NCBI GenBank assembly: GCA_013214705.1
Contig: JABSRZ010000008.1
Location: forward strand, 124,001-188,000
DNA length: 64,000 bases
Direction: 5' to 3'
Source: Hyphomicrobiales bacterium
GTDB taxonomy: Bacteria > Pseudomonadota > Alphaproteobacteria > Rhizobiales > OSC116
Shown in pieces: positions 8,273-18,971 of the stretch (positions are counted from its first letter, which is position 1; each line of letters begins with the position of its first letter). The position numbers were made by a program, and so were the translations under genes. The notes beneath the pieces are model-generated. The model saw nothing but the letters and a program-made list of their open reading frames with translations, searched no databases and was not told where the DNA came from.

Positions 8273-10531
8273 TTAACCTATTTCACCATATTTTTTGCCG
8301 GCTACACGCTTTATTTCACTGACAATAGATAGGGTCTGAAGCGAATTCTTCATCTGGTTAAAATGTTGAATGTTGCGCACTTCCACTTCTAAATATAAAT
8401 GGTAATAATCGACCTCACGAGAAATAATAAAAGTGTTCCAAATGTTGCAATTTTGCTCGGCGATTACGCTCGACACGCTGGCCAACGCCCCGATTTCATT
8501 AAGCAAAGTAATTTCGATGGGTGCGGTAAACCACTGATTTTCATTTTCATCTATGTCCCAAACCATGTCTATCCATAATTCAGGGTGGGCGTGGTAAGCT
8601 TCTAGCTCTTCACTATGAATTGGGTATATGACCATGCCATCGCCGGGTTTCAAAATGCCGACAATGCGCTCACCGGCAATGGGCGGATGCTTTTTAGAAA
8701 AACGGATGACACCAACATCCTCGGTGGCGCCACGCACCGGCATGGGGCTGGTTGCATTGCTAGCGCCAATTTCAAAATGGGTTTGATGGTTAAATTTGTC
8801 GGCATGATTCTCGAGCAATAACGGCACCATTGCCACCGCCACATCGCGTAATTTAATTTCATTGCGGGCGATGGCTACATAAACGTCCTGCATATTTTTA
8901 AACGCCAATTTAGGCAAAGCAGCGATTAACTTTTCTTCGGTAAATTCGACTTTTATTTTTTTGAATATACGGGTCAGCATTTCTTGACCCAACCGGCTAT
9001 ATTGCCGCCGGCGTTCCTCGCGGCTGGCGCGCCGAATGGCCGATTTGGCTTTGCCGGTCATCACAAAGCTTTCCCATATAGGCTGCGGTTTGCTGGCCTT
9101 AGAGGTGGCAATTTCAACTTCATCACCATTGTTTAATTTAGACCTTAGCGGCGCAGTCACGCCGTTAATTTTGCAGCCGACGCACGTATTGCCGATGTCG
9201 GTGTGTACGGCATAAGCAAAATCTATCGGGGTGGCGTGTTTGGGCAAGGCGATAAGCCGACCCTTTGGGGTGAAACAAAAGGCTTGGTCGGCAAATAATT
9301 CTAATTTTGTATGTTCTAAATATTCCTCGGGTGTGTCGCCATCTTCCAAAGAGTCAATTACATGCCTTAACCATTTGAAAGCACTGGTTTTTTCTGATAG
9401 CGGCACACTACCAGGATTTAGCTCGCCATTAGCATTTTGGTCTGACCCATTGGTTTCATCGCCTGGAATTTGACTGGTTTGCGGATTGTTAATGTAAGAC
9501 TGGTCTTTATATAATGCGTGAGAGGCAATGCCAAATTCGTTGACTTCTTCCATCTCCTCGGTGCGAATTTGCAATTCGATGCGTTTTCTGGTCGGGCCAA
9601 TTATGGTGGTGTGTACTGATCGATAATCATTGCTCTTGGGAATGGAGATAAAATCTTTAAATCTCTCGGGTACCATTGGCCATTCTGTGTGAATAAGGCC
9701 AAGTGCGCGGTAACAATCATCTTCGGTTTTGGTGATGATTCGAAACGCGTAAATATCCGATATTGTCTCTAATGATATACTTTGGCGTTCCATTTTTCTA
9801 AAAATAGAATAGGGGCGTTTTTCGCGGCCATAAACCCGGGCTTTTATATTGGCCTGTTTTAATTTTCGGTTTAATATCTCGGCAATGTCATGCAATAAAT
9901 ATTTTTCCTCGGCATGCATTTCTTTGAGGCGTTTTATAATGGTTTCTCGTGCCTCAGGGTTGAGTACGGCAAAACAATTATCTTCTAATTCTTCTCTAAA
10001 AAAATGTATGCCCATGCGGCCGGCCAACGGTGCATAAATGTCCATAGTTTCTTGGGCGATGCGCATTCTTTTTTCGGGCTTTACATGCATGATGGTGCGC
10101 ATATTGTGCAGCCGGTCGGCTAGTTTGACCAATAACACCCGGATGTCTTTCGAAATGGCAAAAAATAGTTTGCGCAAATTTTCCGATTGTGCGGTTTCGC
10201 GCGAAATGAGCTTTAACTCACTAATTTTTGTGAGTCCTTCAACCAATGAGCCAATGTCTGGCCCAAACATTTTGTCGATTTCTTCACGCGTGGCGTCAGT
10301 GTCTTCTATGGTGTCGTGCAGCAGCCCGGTTGCCACCACTGTGGCATCCAGTTTTAAATCGGCTAAAATAGCAGCAACTTCAATGGGATGAGAAAAATAA
10401 GGGTCGCCAGACGCGCGTTTTTGTGTGCCGTGTTTTTTATAGCCGTATACATATGCACGGTTTAGCAGGTTTTCGTCAGCATCCGGGTCGTAGCTAAGCA
10501 CTTTTTCGACTAATTCATATTGTCTCATCAT
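8273..10531 (-). CDS. rsh: bifunctional (p)ppGpp synthetase/hydrolase Rsh (RelA/SpoT)
   Basis: A 752-residue protein with all long-RSH domains in order. The HD hydrolase (about 25-180) has His48 and the LLHDTIEDT motif with HD at 72-73. The synthetase (about 240-350) includes SDIYAFRIIT and RFKDFISIPKSNDYRSVHT. TGS (about 425-485, FTPKGRLIALPKHATPIDFA) and a C-terminal ACT domain (about 675-750) follow. The RFKD motif (the RxKD form rather than ExDD of RelA) and the intact HD residues mark it as bifunctional. It controls the stringent response. The start ATG-ATG has GGAG about 10 bases upstream; the second ATG is also possible. rpoZ lies immediately upstream. Confidence 0.96.
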   Translation of the reverse strand: MMRQYELVEKVLSYDPDADENLLNRAYVYGYKKHGTQKRASGDPYFSHPIEVAAILADLKLDATVVATGLLHDTIEDTDATREEIDKMFGPDIGSLVEGLTKISELKLISRETAQSENLRKLFFAISKDIRVLLVKLADRLHNMRTIMHVKPEKRMRIAQETMDIYAPLAGRMGIHFFREELEDNCFAVLNPEARETIIKRLKEMHAEEKYLLHDIAEILNRKLKQANIKARVYGREKRPYSIFRKMERQSISLETISDIYAFRIITKTEDDCYRALGLIHTEWPMVPERFKDFISIPKSNDYRSVHTTIIGPTRKRIELQIRTEEMEEVNEFGIASHALYKDQSYINNPQTSQIPGDETNGSDQNANGELNPGSVPLSEKTSAFKWLRHVIDSLEDGDTPEEYLEHTKLELFADQAFCFTPKGRLIALPKHATPIDFAYAVHTDIGNTCVGCKINGVTAPLRSKLNNGDEVEIATSKASKPQPIWESFVMTGKAKSAIRRASREERRRQYSRLGQEMLTRIFKKIKVEFTEEKLIAALPKLAFKNMQDVYVAIARNEIKLRDVAVAMVPLLLENHADKFNHQTHFEIGASNATSPMPVRGATEDVGVIRFSKKHPPIAGERIVGILKPGDGMVIYPIHSEELEAYHAHPELWIDMVWDIDENENQWFTAPIEITLLNEIGALASVSSVIAEQNCNIWNTFIISREVDYYHLYLEVEVRNIQHFNQMKNSLQTLSIVSEIKRVAGKKYGEIG

Positions 10532-10595
10532 AATTTGGCGGCTCCAACTGGTATAATATAATTATACTTATGAGGTAAAATTTCAATGATTTAAT

Positions 10596-10624
10596 AAAAA
10601 AAAACCCCCAAGAAAACTTGAGGG
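10596..10624 (-). terminator. terminator after rpoZ
   Basis: On the minus strand, CCCTCAAG-TTTT-CTTGGGGG is followed by nine Ts. It lies 22 bases after the rpoZ stop, so rsh downstream probably has its own promoter or depends on readthrough. Confidence 0.85.
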
Positions 10625-10645
10625 CCTAAATTCAAATAAAGTCGA

Positions 10646-11023
10646 TCATTTTGGCTTTGGCAGCGCTTCGATGGCTTTTAACAAATCATCTTCGCCCATT
10701 TGGTCAAAAGTTGTTTTGTCTGGGTTTTCGCCCAAATTGCTAACTTCGCCAGTGGCCGAAATCATCGGCACAATTTCTGTTTCGGGTTCATCGACTTCAA
10801 CATATCTTTGCATGGAGTGAATGAATTCTTCTTCTAAATCTGCTGCAGAAATCATATTATCGCCAATTTCGCGCAGTGCAATCACTGGGTTTTTATCATT
10901 ATCACGTTCGACTGTTGGTTCAGCACCACCAGCAAGCATTCTTGCGCGGTGTCCTGAAAGCAAAACAAGTTCAAAACGATTGTTGATTTTTTCAATACAA
11001 TCTTCTACGGTTACGCGTGCCAT
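10646..11023 (-). CDS. rpoZ: RNA polymerase omega subunit
   Basis: A 125-residue omega subunit. [20 protein letters not shown] and the following ARMLAGG are the canonical N-terminus and first helix; the C-terminal half is the acidic, variable extension common in alphaproteobacteria. The ATG at 11023 is chosen over an upstream ATG at 11083 because it matches the family start and has GGAG 8 bases before it. Omega helps assemble core RNA polymerase and contributes to the (p)ppGpp site, which fits its position beside rsh. Confidence 0.95.
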   Translation of the reverse strand: MARVTVEDCIEKINNRFELVLLSGHRARMLAGGAEPTVERDNDKNPVIALREIGDNMISAADLEEEFIHSMQRYVEVDEPETEIVPMISATGEVSNLGENPDKTTFDQMGEDDLLKAIEALPKPK

Positions 11024-11114
11024 TAAGCGTTCTCCAAAAATGTTTAAGTACGGTTTCCTAGGGGTTAATCCGTGTAATTGCAAGCGTTATTTTTAAATAT
11101 AACGACCATTTAAT

Positions 11115-11681
11115 TTATTTAAGCTCATTTAACATTTGTCTAGCGGTTTTGCCGGTTTTAGGGTGGTGCCAAAAGGGCGCAATTTCGGCCATCGGCTCTA
11201 ATACAAATGCGCGGGTGGCCAGCCCAGGGTGTGGCAAGGTGAGGGGTATAAAACCAGTGTCTAATTTTTGGTTATACTGGCGCGTACCGCCCAGGGCTAT
11301 CTGTTTATAATCGATGATGTCAATATCAAGCGGGCGGCTTGCCCAGCGCTGGCCATGTTTTCGGCCGGCCATTTTTTCTATCTGCTTTAATCCATAAAGC
11401 AGTTGCGATGCCGGTTTTTGCGACCTTACACATAGGGCAATGTTAATATAATGTTGGTTTGGCAGGTTGAAATCATTTTGGATACTGGCGTTATTTGTGG
11501 TTGTCTTGTAAGTTTTGATATTTTTACCGTGGCGCAAACCCATGGGCGGACTAAAGTAAAATGTAGAGCAAGATATGACCGAAATAGATAGGTCTTTCAG
11601 TAAATTTACTGCAAAATTGAGAGTTTCGGCTCGGTTGCCCCATTTTGATGGTAAATTAGAACCAAATGATAGTATAATCAT
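11115..11681 (-). CDS. folK: 2-amino-4-hydroxy-6-hydroxymethyldihydropteridine pyrophosphokinase
   Basis: A 188-residue HPPK that transfers pyrophosphate from ATP to 6-hydroxymethyl-7,8-dihydropterin in folate synthesis. Visible signatures are the N-terminal SFGSNLPSKWGN, the substrate loop GRKHGQRWASRPLDIDIIDY (about 122-141, with the paired Asp residues that bind magnesium) and LTLPHPGLATRAFVL near the C-terminus. An internal insertion (about 52-75) is longer than usual. The gene is divergent from the NYN gene across a 257-bp AT-rich spacer. Confidence 0.93.
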   Translation of the reverse strand: MIILSFGSNLPSKWGNRAETLNFAVNLLKDLSISVISCSTFYFSPPMGLRHGKNIKTYKTTTNNASIQNDFNLPNQHYINIALCVRSQKPASQLLYGLKQIEKMAGRKHGQRWASRPLDIDIIDYKQIALGGTRQYNQKLDTGFIPLTLPHPGLATRAFVLEPMAEIAPFWHHPKTGKTARQMLNELK

Positions 11682-11938
11682 ATTTAACCTAGGTTAACTA
11701 TTTAATGAATGCAATAATTTCATGTTGGTATTGGTCTAAATTAGTTTGTTTCCCCGAACTCATAATTTTGAGTTAACTATAAAATTCAACCACTACTAAT
11801 GGATAATGTGCAAAAACACCAAATGGTTGTATACGAGTTCGTAAAGCAGAAAATGTAAGTTCTGTTTAATCACACTTGGCAAACATTAACAATATTTATG
11901 TCCAGTATTTATAACTTATTTTTGAACGAGAAATTATT

Positions 11939-12508
11939 ATGCACATTTACCCCGCGCAAAAAATCGCGATATTTATTGACGGCGCGAATTTATACGCAAC
12001 TGCTAAAGCCCTAGATTTTGAAATAGATTATAGTCAGCTGCTTAGTTTGTTCAAAAACAAGGGCCAATTTGTGCGCGCTTATTACTATACAGCCTTGGTC
12101 GAAGAGCAAGAATTTTCGCCCATTCGCCCGCTTATCGATTGGCTAGATTATAACGGCTATACCATGGTCACCAAGCCCACCAAAGAGTTTACCGATGCTT
12201 CTGGCCGTAAAAAAATCAAAGGCAATATGGACATAGAACTAACAGTTGATGTGTTGGAAATCGCCGAAAGTGTCGATCATATTGTGTTATTCTCTGGCGA
12301 TGGTGATTTTAGACGTTTGGTCGAAGCGGTGCAGCGCAAGGGCAAAGTTGTCAGCGTTGTATCCACGGTTAAAAGCCGCCCGTCAATGGTGGCCGATGAA
12401 TTGCGCCGCCAAGCAGACCAATTTATAGACTTACAAGATTTGAAACAATTAATTGGCCGTAAAGATGCTAATGGCAATGTGAAACCGAGCCAAGTTGAAC
12501 GCTCTTAA
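11939..12508 (+). CDS. NYN domain (LabA/DUF88) putative ribonuclease
   Basis: A 189-residue NYN-domain protein of the PIN-like nuclease fold. IAIFIDGANLYATAKAL carries the first catalytic Asp, GNMDIELTVDVLE the middle acidic residues, and VLFSGDGDFRRLVEAV the C-terminal Asp pair. Family members are RNases or RNA-processing factors; the substrate is unknown here. It is a frequent neighbour of smpB in alphaproteobacteria. Its 3' end is convergent with smpB across 21 bases. Confidence 0.85.
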   Translation: MHIYPAQKIAIFIDGANLYATAKALDFEIDYSQLLSLFKNKGQFVRAYYYTALVEEQEFSPIRPLIDWLDYNGYTMVTKPTKEFTDASGRKKIKGNMDIELTVDVLEIAESVDHIVLFSGDGDFRRLVEAVQRKGKVVSVVSTVKSRPSMVADELRRQADQFIDLQDLKQLIGRKDANGNVKPSQVERS

Positions 12509-12529
12509 TTGATAATGGTTTAGTTAGTT

Positions 12530-13024
12530 TTAGCCGCGGTCCCGCATAAGCCGGGCCTTGTCTCTATTCCAATCTTTTAGCTTTTGGGTTTGGCGTTTGT
12601 CGTGGTTTTTCTTACCCTTAGCAACACCCAACAGCAATTTCACTTTACCACGGTCGTTAAAATACATTTTTAATGGCACAATGGTCATGCCGTCACGCTG
12701 TATATTCGCCTGTAATTTATTTATTTGTTTGCGGTGCAACAGCAACTTACGCTCGCGGCGTAATTTGTGGTTTTCGCGGTTGGCTTTGGTATATTCCGCA
12801 ATGTGGCTGTTGAGCAGATATAGCTCATCGCCTTCCATCGATGCGTAGGCTTCGGCGATGTTAGAGCCGCCATAGCGCAAGCTTTTCACTTCAGAACCCA
12901 GCAGCATAATGCCAGCTTCTAAGGTGTCGACAATTTCGTAATTATAGCGCGCTTTTCTATTTTCGGCGATGGTCTTAGCGCCGGTTATAAAATCCTTGCC
13001 CTTGTCTTTTTTCTTTTTGGCCAT
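12530..13024 (-). CDS. smpB: SsrA-binding protein SmpB
   Basis: A 164-residue tmRNA-binding protein of trans-translation, which binds tmRNA and delivers it to stalled ribosomes. Signatures are [38 protein letters not shown] and [10 protein letters not shown], plus the basic C-terminal tail [20 protein letters not shown] that enters the mRNA channel. Length is typical. It lies 23 bases downstream of dapA on the same strand, so cotranscription is likely. Confidence 0.96.
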   Translation of the reverse strand: MAKKKKDKGKDFITGAKTIAENRKARYNYEIVDTLEAGIMLLGSEVKSLRYGGSNIAEAYASMEGDELYLLNSHIAEYTKANRENHKLRRERKLLLHRKQINKLQANIQRDGMTIVPLKMYFNDRGKVKLLLGVAKGKKNHDKRQTQKLKDWNRDKARLMRDRG

Positions 13025-13047
13025 GGCCGTCTACCAATGTCTGTCTG

Positions 13048-13923
13048 CTAATTTAAAACGCCAGCTATGCTCATAGCTTGCCTAACTTGGGCTTTCACAT
13101 TATCGGGTAAAGTTAATATTGGCAACCTAACTTCTTCTTCACATTTGCCCAATAGGCTTAAGGCATATTTTGCCGGCGCGGGGCTTGGCACTAAGAACAT
13201 TGCCATATGCAATGGCATTAATTTATCTTGAATTTCTCGCGCTTTGGCAAAATTATTGGCCTGCATTGCCTCAAAAAGGTCGGCACATTGGCGCGGGGCA
13301 ACGTTGGCGGTAACCGATATACAACCGGCGCCACCGCTGGCAAAATGCCCAACAGATGACATGTCATCGCCAGACAGTTGAATGTAATCTAAACCAACTT
13401 CTATACGTTGTTGGGTTACACGCGACATGTCACTAGTGGCATCTTTAACCCCGACAATATTTGGCAAGGCAAACAACCGCTTCATGGTGTCTACATCGCA
13501 GTCGATGATGCTTCTGCCGGGGATGTTATATATATAAACCGGCAGGTCCGCCGCGTCGTTAATGGCTTTGAAATGCGCATATAGCCCAGCTTGGTTGGGC
13601 TTGTTATAATAAGGCGTCACCACCAATGCGGCATCTGCGCCAGTTTGCAATGCGTGCCGCACAAATTCTACCGAGGCTAATGTGTTGTTAGACCCAGCGC
13701 CCGCCATAACCGGCACTCGTTTTGCGGCCACCTCGACAGTGATGTCGACAACCCGTTTATGTTCATCATGGCTCAGCGTCGGCGATTCTCCAGTCGTGCC
13801 CACAGGCACTAGGCCAGATGAGCCTTGCTGAATCTGCCATTCTATAAAATCGGCTAGCTTTATTTCGTCGATTTTCCCGTCTTTCATCGGCGTGATCATA
13901 GCGGGTATAGAATTCTTGAACAT
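13048..13923 (-). CDS. dapA: 4-hydroxy-tetrahydrodipicolinate synthase
   Basis: A 291-residue class I aldolase-fold enzyme that condenses pyruvate with aspartate semialdehyde in lysine and diaminopimelate synthesis. Residues seen are [14 protein letters not shown] (the paired threonines), [24 protein letters not shown] (active-site Tyr) and [11 protein letters not shown] (Schiff-base Lys). The start at 13923 (MFKNSIPAM) has AAGGAG 7 bases upstream and fits the family, so the six-residue longer frame from 13941 is rejected. Confidence 0.96.
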   Translation of the reverse strand: MFKNSIPAMITPMKDGKIDEIKLADFIEWQIQQGSSGLVPVGTTGESPTLSHDEHKRVVDITVEVAAKRVPVMAGAGSNNTLASVEFVRHALQTGADAALVVTPYYNKPNQAGLYAHFKAINDAADLPVYIYNIPGRSIIDCDVDTMKRLFALPNIVGVKDATSDMSRVTQQRIEVGLDYIQLSGDDMSSVGHFASGGAGCISVTANVAPRQCADLFEAMQANNFAKAREIQDKLMPLHMAMFLVPSPAPAKYALSLLGKCEEEVRLPILTLPDNVKAQVRQAMSIAGVLN

Positions 13924-14125
13924 GTCTTTCTCCTTATACACCGATAATTTGGTGTAATTTCATACAAACTAGCCGATATGGCCCTTATGTTTCAATTGAT
14001 TTCAACAATTTATGCAATAAAAACACATATATATAAATTATATTGATGATTAAAATAAAGGCACTTGCCGCAATATAATAAAATATGCTAAATATTTAGG
14101 CAATTAATCGGGTTTTTAATCAAAA

Positions 14126-15133
14126 ATGATTCAAATTGGCGACATTACACTAAAGAATAACGCACTATTGGCACCTATGTCAGGGGTCACAGACGCACCT
14201 TTTCGGCGTTTGGCGGCCGAGGCAGGCGCGGGCATGGTGATTTCTGAAATGGTTGCCTCGCAGCAATTGGCCGAAGCCAATGCTGAAACGTTGCGCAAAG
14301 CCGAAGGTGGTGAATTTCTATCGCCATTTGTCATTCAACTGGCTGGCCGCGAAGAAAAATGGATGGCCGAAGGCGCGCGCATTGCCGAAGATATGGGAGC
14401 AGATATTATCGACATTAATATGGGCTGCCCGGCGCGAAAAGTCATTAGCGGCATGTCAGGCTCGGCGTTAATGCGGGACCCTGATTTGGCCTTACGGTTA
14501 ATCGAGGCCACGGTGGCGGCAACCACAAAACCGGTGACACTCAAAATGCGTTTGGGCTGGGATGATGACATGCTCAATGCGCCGCAAATTGGCCAACGTG
14601 CCGAACAGGCGGGGGTAAAAATGCTGACCATACACGGCCGCACCCGTAACCAATTTTATAAGGGCAGTGCCGATTGGCAAAAAATAGCCGATACCGCCAA
14701 AATGGTCACAATACCGGTTGTTGCCAATGGTGACTTGGGCGCAGTTGCCGATGCTGATAAAATGATGAAATTGGCCGGCGCACAAGGGGTTATGTTAGGC
14801 CGAGGCGCTTATGGCATGCCTTGGTTGGTTGGCGATGTTGGGCGATATTTGGCCAATAAAACCTTGCCAATCAGCAGAAGTTTACAATGGAAACTAGATT
14901 TTGTATTGCGTCATTTTGAACTGATGTTGGCACATTATGGAGAGTTTATGGGGTTGCGCATCGCGCGCAAACATTTGGGTTGGTATTTAGAACAAAATGT
15001 GGTGCAAAAAGCCGATTTAAAACAATGGCGTGTGAAAGTTTTTTCGCAAGAAGATTCAACCGATGTTGGGCGTGTGATAAGCAATTTTTTTAATGAACAA
15101 ATGGCCAAGCAAAACTTAGAAACTGAGTTATGA
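14126..15133 (+). CDS. dusB: tRNA-dihydrouridine synthase DusB (NifR3-type)
   Basis: A 335-residue FMN enzyme that reduces uridine to dihydrouridine in the tRNA D-loop. The N-terminal TIM barrel includes LLAPMSGVTDAPFRRLA, INMGCPARKV (catalytic Cys), KMRLGWDD and IHGRTRNQFYKGSADW; the C-terminal helical tRNA-binding domain starts near residue 240. In alphaproteobacteria this gene (nifR3) is the first gene of the ntrBC operon, as here. The stop is 9 bases before ntrB. Confidence 0.95.
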   Translation: MIQIGDITLKNNALLAPMSGVTDAPFRRLAAEAGAGMVISEMVASQQLAEANAETLRKAEGGEFLSPFVIQLAGREEKWMAEGARIAEDMGADIIDINMGCPARKVISGMSGSALMRDPDLALRLIEATVAATTKPVTLKMRLGWDDDMLNAPQIGQRAEQAGVKMLTIHGRTRNQFYKGSADWQKIADTAKMVTIPVVANGDLGAVADADKMMKLAGAQGVMLGRGAYGMPWLVGDVGRYLANKTLPISRSLQWKLDFVLRHFELMLAHYGEFMGLRIARKHLGWYLEQNVVQKADLKQWRVKVFSQEDSTDVGRVISNFFNEQMAKQNLETEL

Positions 15134-15142
15134 GATAATTTT

Positions 15143-16252
15143 ATGAATGCAATCGTCGAAAAAAACCTATATCCAGCTTTGCTCAACGCCATTGCCCATC
15201 CGCTGCTTATTATCTCTGAAACTGGGCAAATAGAATATGTAAATAGTGCCACAGAAAATTTCTTCGAAATGAGTGCACCGATATTATTACGCCGAAATAT
15301 CAACCAATTGGTGCTGTTTGGCAGCCCGTTATTGGCGCTTATCGCCCAAGTGTTTGAAAAACATATCGCGGTCAATGAATATGAAATCCAGTTCGAAATT
15401 CCACGTCTGCATGTCACCAAAATAGTCGACATTCAAGCCAGTTTATTAGACAAAACATCGACCGATGATGACGGCCGGTTGATGAGTTTAATGTTCATCG
15501 AGCGCGGTGTGGCGAATATGATTGAATCGCACATTCTAAGCCGTAATGCGACAAAATCCATCGCCAGCATGGCCGAAATATTGGCGCACGAAATCAAAAA
15601 TCCACTTTCGGGCATACGTGGTGCGGCGCAATTGTTAAGCGCAACCGCCAATTCCGATGACAAATCTCTAACCACTTTAATTTGCACTGAGACTGATAGA
15701 ATATGTAATTTAATAGACCAAATGGAGCAATTTTCGGATGGCCGCTTGCCTGAATTCACGCCGATCAATGTTCATTTGCTCATCGACCATGTGAAACAAT
15801 TGGCTCAAAATGGCTTTGGCAAACATGTTAAATTTGTCGAGCATTATGACCCTAGTTTGCCACAAATTAGCGGCAATAGAGACCAAATCATCCAAATATT
15901 ATTAAACCTGATAAAAAATGCCTGCGAAGCGTTAAAAGACCTGCCAAATGCCAGCATCAAAATCACCACGGCTTATAAAACCGGGCTTAAATTAAAAGTT
16001 CCAAACCGCGATAAGCTCCTAAGCCTGCCATTTGAGTTGACCATTGAAGATAATGGTGCGGGCATTGAAGCTAATTTATTGCCACATATTTACGATGCAT
16101 TTGTGACCAATAAAAAAGGCGGCAAGGGCCTAGGGCTGGCGCTTGTGGCCAAATTGGTGGCCGATCATAGCGCGGTGATAGATTATGTTGGCGATAAATC
16201 TGGGGCAAAGTTTCGGATTTTATTCCCGTTTTTGACTGAAGAGAAAGCCTAA
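15143..16252 (+). CDS. ntrB: nitrogen regulation sensor kinase NtrB
   Basis: A 369-residue cytosolic histidine kinase with a PAS domain (about 10-125), HisKA with phospho-accepting His149 in [17 protein letters not shown], and HATPase_c (about 235-365) with [17 protein letters not shown] and GGKGLGLAL. It has no membrane segment. It acts on NtrC, with PII signalling nitrogen status. It is cotranscribed between dusB and ntrC; the NtrC start follows 14 bases after its stop. The ribosome site is weak (GAG), consistent with coupling to dusB. Confidence 0.95.
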   Translation: MNAIVEKNLYPALLNAIAHPLLIISETGQIEYVNSATENFFEMSAPILLRRNINQLVLFGSPLLALIAQVFEKHIAVNEYEIQFEIPRLHVTKIVDIQASLLDKTSTDDDGRLMSLMFIERGVANMIESHILSRNATKSIASMAEILAHEIKNPLSGIRGAAQLLSATANSDDKSLTTLICTETDRICNLIDQMEQFSDGRLPEFTPINVHLLIDHVKQLAQNGFGKHVKFVEHYDPSLPQISGNRDQIIQILLNLIKNACEALKDLPNASIKITTAYKTGLKLKVPNRDKLLSLPFELTIEDNGAGIEANLLPHIYDAFVTNKKGGKGLGLALVAKLVADHSAVIDYVGDKSGAKFRILFPFLTEEKA

Positions 16253-16266
16253 ACAAAGGATTGGTT

Positions 16267-17703
16267 ATGGACGAAATTTTAATTGCAGATGATGACGCCG
16301 CCATTCGCACCGTGATAACCCACGCTTTAACCCGCGCGGGCTACAGGGTGAGGGCGGCTAGCAATGCCAGCACTTTATGGTCTTGGGTCGAAAATGGCTT
16401 TGGAGATTTGGTAATTTCTGACGTGGTGATGCCTGATGAAAGCGGCTTTGACTTGTTGCCGCGGATTAAGAAAAGACGACCGGAATTGCCGGTCATCATC
16501 ATGAGCGCACAAAATACGGTGCTAACCGCCATCACTGCGGCCGAAAAAGGCGCTTATGAATATTTGGCAAAACCATTTGATTTAAACGAATTGGTGGCCA
16601 TCTCCCAGCGGGCGATCCAAAGTTCAAAAACTGGGGCTAAGAAAACCAACAATATGGCCAGCCAAAATGATGACCTGCCGCTGATTGGCCGCAGCCGCGC
16701 CATGCAGGACATTTATCGCATCATCGCGCGGCTAACGCAGATAGATTTAACCGCCATGATTACTGGCGAGTCTGGCACCGGCAAAGAGCTAGTCGCGCGG
16801 GTATTGCATGATTTTGGCAAACGAAAAAACCGGCCATTTGTGGCGGTAAATATGGCGGCCATTCCCAAAGATTTGATAGAATCTGAGCTGTTTGGCTATG
16901 AAAAAGGCGCATTTACCGGCGCTAATAGCCGCAATTCCGGCCGGTTTGAGCAAGCCGAAGGTGGCACTTTGTTTTTGGACGAAATTGGCGACATGCCGAT
17001 GTCGGCGCAAACCCGTTTGCTGCGGGTGTTGCAAGAAGGCGAATTCAACATGGTCGGCGGGGTGAAACCCATTAAAACCAACATTCGCATTGTTGCGGCA
17101 ACCCATCAAGATTTAACCCAGCTCATCCGGCTTGGCCAATTTCGAGAAGATTTATATTATCGTTTAAACGTTGTACCGATTAATTTACCACCACTGCGGG
17201 CGCGTAAAGATGACATTGCCGATTTGGTAAACCACTTTTTAGTGCAAGCCGAAAAACAAGGTTTGGGAAATAAAATATTTAACGCCGGGGCGCTGAGCAA
17301 ATTGCGCGAATTAGACTGGCCGGGCAACATTCGGCAGCTTGAAAACCTAGTTAAGCGGGTGGTGGCGCTATACCCGCAAGATGAAGTGACCGAAGACATT
17401 ATTGAGGCCGAAATAGCCCATGAGCAGCCAATCCATGAGCCACGCGGCGATGCCAGTGCGCTGAGCCTCGATAAATCGACACGCATGTGGTTGGAAAATT
17501 GCTTTGATAGCCAAGAAATTCTAGAAAATGATGATTTATATCGGCAATTTTTGGCCGAAATTGAGCCTAGCTTGCTAAGATATGTTTTGGAACAAACCGC
17601 CGGCAACCAAATTCGGGCATCCAAAATATTGGGGTTAAACCGCAATACATTGCGCAAAAAACTCAAAGAGTATGATATAGAAATTATAAAAGTATCGGTG
17701 TAA
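16267..17703 (+). CDS. ntrC: nitrogen regulation response regulator NtrC
   Basis: A 478-residue sigma-54 activator. The receiver domain has phospho-acceptor Asp52 ([12 protein letters not shown]) and acidic residues at IADDD. The AAA+ domain has Walker A GESGTGKE and the sigma-54 contact loop EKGAFTGA. The C-terminal Fis-type HTH is [23 protein letters not shown] at 16267 is preferred over the in-frame TTG at 16261; AAAGGA lies 7 bases before ATG. It activates nitrogen-assimilation genes when phosphorylated by NtrB. Confidence 0.96.
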   Translation: MDEILIADDDAAIRTVITHALTRAGYRVRAASNASTLWSWVENGFGDLVISDVVMPDESGFDLLPRIKKRRPELPVIIMSAQNTVLTAITAAEKGAYEYLAKPFDLNELVAISQRAIQSSKTGAKKTNNMASQNDDLPLIGRSRAMQDIYRIIARLTQIDLTAMITGESGTGKELVARVLHDFGKRKNRPFVAVNMAAIPKDLIESELFGYEKGAFTGANSRNSGRFEQAEGGTLFLDEIGDMPMSAQTRLLRVLQEGEFNMVGGVKPIKTNIRIVAATHQDLTQLIRLGQFREDLYYRLNVVPINLPPLRARKDDIADLVNHFLVQAEKQGLGNKIFNAGALSKLRELDWPGNIRQLENLVKRVVALYPQDEVTEDIIEAEIAHEQPIHEPRGDASALSLDKSTRMWLENCFDSQEILENDDLYRQFLAEIEPSLLRYVLEQTAGNQIRASKILGLNRNTLRKKLKEYDIEIIKVSV

Positions 17704-17721
17704 TGGTGGACTGGATGTTAT

Positions 17722-18459
17722 ATGAGCTCAACAATTAAAAATGCCGCTTTAATCGTTGCCAGTGGGCGCGGTAGCCGCGTGGGTGGTGACTTACCGAAGC
17801 AATATCAAACCATTGGTGACAAACCAATTTTGTGGCATACACTGAAGAATTTTATCGACCACCGGCAAATTGATGCCATTATTGTGGTCATCCACCCGAG
17901 TGATGTTGCGCTTTATGAAGATGTCATTGCCAAACTGGATGATGCAAAAATATTGCCTCATTGTTTTGGCGGCACGCAGCGCCAATTTAGCGTTACCCAT
18001 GGGCTAAAAGCCATATCGCATTTGCAACCACAGAATATATTGATTCATGATGGCGCGCGGCCATTTGTGGCGGCAAAATTGGTCGATGATTTGTTGCTGG
18101 CATGCGAGAGCTATTTGGGCGCCATAGCCGCAGTAAGGCTAACAGATACCATAAAACAGGTTAGAAATAGTGCTGATGAAACCATTGAAAAAACCTTAGA
18201 TAGACAATTTTTATGGTCGGCGCAAACGCCGCAAGCTTTTGATTTTAATGCCATTATCAAGGCTCATGCCGACATTTCGCAAATGGGCGAAAATAAATTA
18301 TTTACCGATGATGCGGCTATATTTGAACATTTTGACATCGCGGTTAAATTGGTTGAAGCGAGCCAACAGAACATTAAAATTACCGTGGCGGAAGATTTTG
18401 AGTTTGCCAACTTAATATTAGCCAACTTAAAACTAGCTAAGCAGAATGGTGACATATGA
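17722..18459 (+). CDS. ispD: 2-C-methyl-D-erythritol 4-phosphate cytidylyltransferase
   Basis: A 245-residue MEP-pathway enzyme that makes CDP-methylerythritol from MEP and CTP. The nucleotide-binding loop [18 protein letters not shown] (residues 11-28), [11 protein letters not shown] and [11 protein letters not shown] are diagnostic. Many alphaproteobacteria have an IspDF fusion, but here ispD ends with its stop overlapping the ispF start (ATGA, 18456-18459), so the two are separate and translationally coupled. It follows ntrC by 18 bases, as part of a long dusB-pncC run. Confidence 0.95.
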   Translation: MSSTIKNAALIVASGRGSRVGGDLPKQYQTIGDKPILWHTLKNFIDHRQIDAIIVVIHPSDVALYEDVIAKLDDAKILPHCFGGTQRQFSVTHGLKAISHLQPQNILIHDGARPFVAAKLVDDLLLACESYLGAIAAVRLTDTIKQVRNSADETIEKTLDRQFLWSAQTPQAFDFNAIIKAHADISQMGENKLFTDDAAIFEHFDIAVKLVEASQQNIKITVAEDFEFANLILANLKLAKQNGDI

Positions 18460-18959
18460 TTGAATTTAGAACAGGTTTTGGCTTTGACGTGCATGCGTTT
18501 GAGCCCGGTGATTTTGCCATTTTATGTGGTATAAAAGTGCCGCACACCCAAAAATTAAAAGGCCATAGTGATGCCGATGTCGGGCTACATGCCTTAACAG
18601 ACGCCATTTTGGGCGCAATTGCCGATGGCGATATTGGCTCACATTTTCCACCTTCCGATAATAAATGGAAAGGCGCAAAATCTGACCAATTTTTAGCCCA
18701 TGCGGTTAAATTGGTAACCGAAAAAGGCGGGCGTTTGGTAAATGTCGATGTGACATTGGTATGTGAATACCCTAAAATTGGCCCAATACGCGATGAAATG
18801 CGCAAAAGCGTGGCGGCTATATTGGGTTTAGACATAAGCCGGGTGGCGGTTAAAGCCACAACCAGCGAGCGTTTGGGCTTTACTGGGCGCGAAGAAGGCA
18901 TTGCAGCTTATGCCACGGCAACAGTGGCAATAAAATCAGATTATCTGGATGATTTATAG
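18456..18959 (+). CDS. ispF: 2-C-methyl-D-erythritol 2,4-cyclodiphosphate synthase
   Basis: A 167-residue trimeric zinc enzyme that cyclises CDP-ME 2-phosphate, releasing CMP. The motif [13 protein letters not shown] near residue 6 gives the Asp and His zinc ligands; [19 protein letters not shown] gives the third ligand and the flexible loop; [19 protein letters not shown] is the C-terminal signature. It overlaps ispD by 4 bases. Length is typical of a stand-alone IspF. Confidence 0.96.
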   Translation: MIEFRTGFGFDVHAFEPGDFAILCGIKVPHTQKLKGHSDADVGLHALTDAILGAIADGDIGSHFPPSDNKWKGAKSDQFLAHAVKLVTEKGGRLVNVDVTLVCEYPKIGPIRDEMRKSVAAILGLDISRVAVKATTSERLGFTGREEGIAAYATATVAIKSDYLDDL

Positions 18960-18971
18960 GACAGGTTCGGT